Made by a program: the position numbers and the translations under genes. A stretch of DNA of 6,326 nucleotides, taken from NCBI GenBank assembly GCA_002167265.1, contig NHDJ01000075.1, forward strand, positions 6,599 to 12,924, in the 5' to 3' direction. A model generated the notes under the pieces. It saw only the letters and a program-made list of their open reading frames with translations. It searched no databases and was not told the origin of the DNA. Below, piece by piece: positions 5,719 to 6,326 of the stretch (positions are counted from its first letter, which is position 1; each line of letters begins with the position of its first letter). This stretch comes from Verrucomicrobia bacterium TMED56 (GTDB taxonomy: Bacteria > Verrucomicrobiota > Verrucomicrobiia > Opitutales > Seribacteraceae).

Positions 5719-6326
5719 TACCCCGTAACCTCAGTAGACCTTAGAGCCTCTCCCTGACAGTACGAATTTTTCAGTTCGCGCCCCACAATACTCTCAAGGT
5801 TACTTGGAGGAATGGGGTTCAGATTACACTTTGAAGGGCGTTTCACCTCCAGATCTTTTTCTGTCACTACATGGCCGATTTTCAGTGGTCTTGCTGCTAC
5901 GACCCACCGCGACATTCTTCTTTTTACCTCTTCTATCTCGGGATCTTGAGTTAGTTCTGCCACACCCAGCATACATTCGACTTCTCGAATTTGGTCTACC
6001 ATCTGACGAAACTTGCGCGGCTCAAACGAAATATGGTGATCAAAGCCAGGACGGGTTTCGTCCAACGTAAAATGCTTTTCAATTACCTCTGCTCCCAATG
6101 CGACCGCCGCAGGTACAGTCAGACTTTCTATTGAATGATCAGAATACCCAACCTGCATCCCATATCTCGCTTTTAGCCAGGCAAGGCGGCTCAGATTAAT
6201 ATCTTGCGCAGGGGTAGGATAGATCGATCTACAATGCAGTAAAGAACATTGTTTTTTCGGAAGCTCTGACAAAAGGTGTACCGCATCATCTATATCGTTG
6301 GTGTCCGCCATACCCGTGGACACATA
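5718..6326 (-). CDS. neuB: NeuB-family nonulosonic acid synthase, 5' end outside window
   Basis: The C-terminal 202 residues of a sialic/pseudaminic/legionaminic acid synthase homologue (SpsE-like), which condenses phosphoenolpyruvate with an amino sugar to give a 9-carbon 2-keto acid. The frame is open to the window edge. The GTG at 6323-6321 is not the start: it is the valine of the internal VSTGMAD strand of the TIM barrel. Visible barrel motifs, numbered from the edge, are LLHC (29-32), YPTPAQDINL (36-45), GYSDHS (60-65), GAEVIEKHFTLD (78-89) and the substrate loop PGFDHH (93-98). A complete C-terminal SAF (antifreeze-like) domain follows from about residue 139: VVAARPLKIGHVVTEKDLEVK, then IVGRELK to the end. 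Family length is about 340-350 residues, so some 140 are missing. The symbol denotes the family; NeuB, PseI and LegI activities cannot be separated from this half. It leads the block and overlaps the ATP-grasp gene by one base. Confidence 0.92.
   Translation of the reverse strand, partial: YVSTGMADTNDIDDAVHLLSELPKKQCSLLHCRSIYPTPAQDINLSRLAWLKARYGMQVGYSDHSIESLTVPAAVALGAEVIEKHFTLDETRPGFDHHISFEPRKFRQMVDQIREVECMLGVAELTQDPEIEEVKRRMSRWVVAARPLKIGHVVTEKDLEVKRPSKCNLNPIPPSNLESIVGRELKNSYCQGEALRSTEVTG

Noticed and set aside
5804..6070. Plus-strand 88-codon frame opposite the NeuB gene
   Set aside because: It is antisense to the SAF domain and the end of the barrel; its hydrophobic run is a by-product of the opposite strand.
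6321..6323. GTG as the start codon of the NeuB gene
   Set aside because: It encodes the valine of the internal VSTGMAD motif; the codon before it is also open, and the first barrel strands are missing, so the gene continues beyond the window.

Overview
This window is bacterial DNA from a cell-surface or flagellar glycan biosynthesis locus. Gene density is high, neighbouring frames overlap by 1, 4 and 11 bases, and GTG and TTG start codons are used. Base composition is near half GC. That fits a proteobacterium or another Gram-negative, but nothing here fixes the species. No rRNA, tRNA, CRISPR array, transposase or IS end was found.

Layout: seven of the eight genes are on the minus strand and read right to left. 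The first block enters at the right edge: a NeuB-family nonulosonate synthase (5' end outside the window), an ATP-grasp ligase, a short SerA-like D-2-hydroxyacid dehydrogenase and an SpsF-type cytidylyltransferase. They are packed with overlaps of 1 and 4 nt and one 17-nt gap, so they very probably form one operon. A single plus-strand gene, a GNAT acetyltransferase, comes next; it is convergent with the first block and divergent from the second. The second minus-strand block is an extended SDR epimerase/dehydratase, a metallophosphoesterase and a second ATP-grasp enzyme that runs off the left edge.

How the genes may work together (inference): NeuB would condense phosphoenolpyruvate with a six-carbon amino sugar to give a 9-carbon nonulosonic acid. 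The SpsF-type enzyme would supply the nucleotide (CMP) activation normally done by NeuA. The SDR would shape a nucleotide sugar and the GNAT would N-acylate an amino group. The SerA-like dehydrogenase and the two ATP-grasp ligases are not part of the standard sialic, pseudaminic or legionaminic acid routes. They suggest that a hydroxy acid or amino acid is made and then joined, probably by an amide bond, to the sugar. No sugar aminotransferase, 4,6-dehydratase, hydrolysing epimerase or glycosyltransferase is visible, so these must lie outside the window.

The least ordinary features are this enzyme combination, the reversed and lower-GC GNAT gene that splits the cluster, and a G-rich purine tract just past the GNAT stop. 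The longest stretch without a gene is 112 bases (2876-2987).
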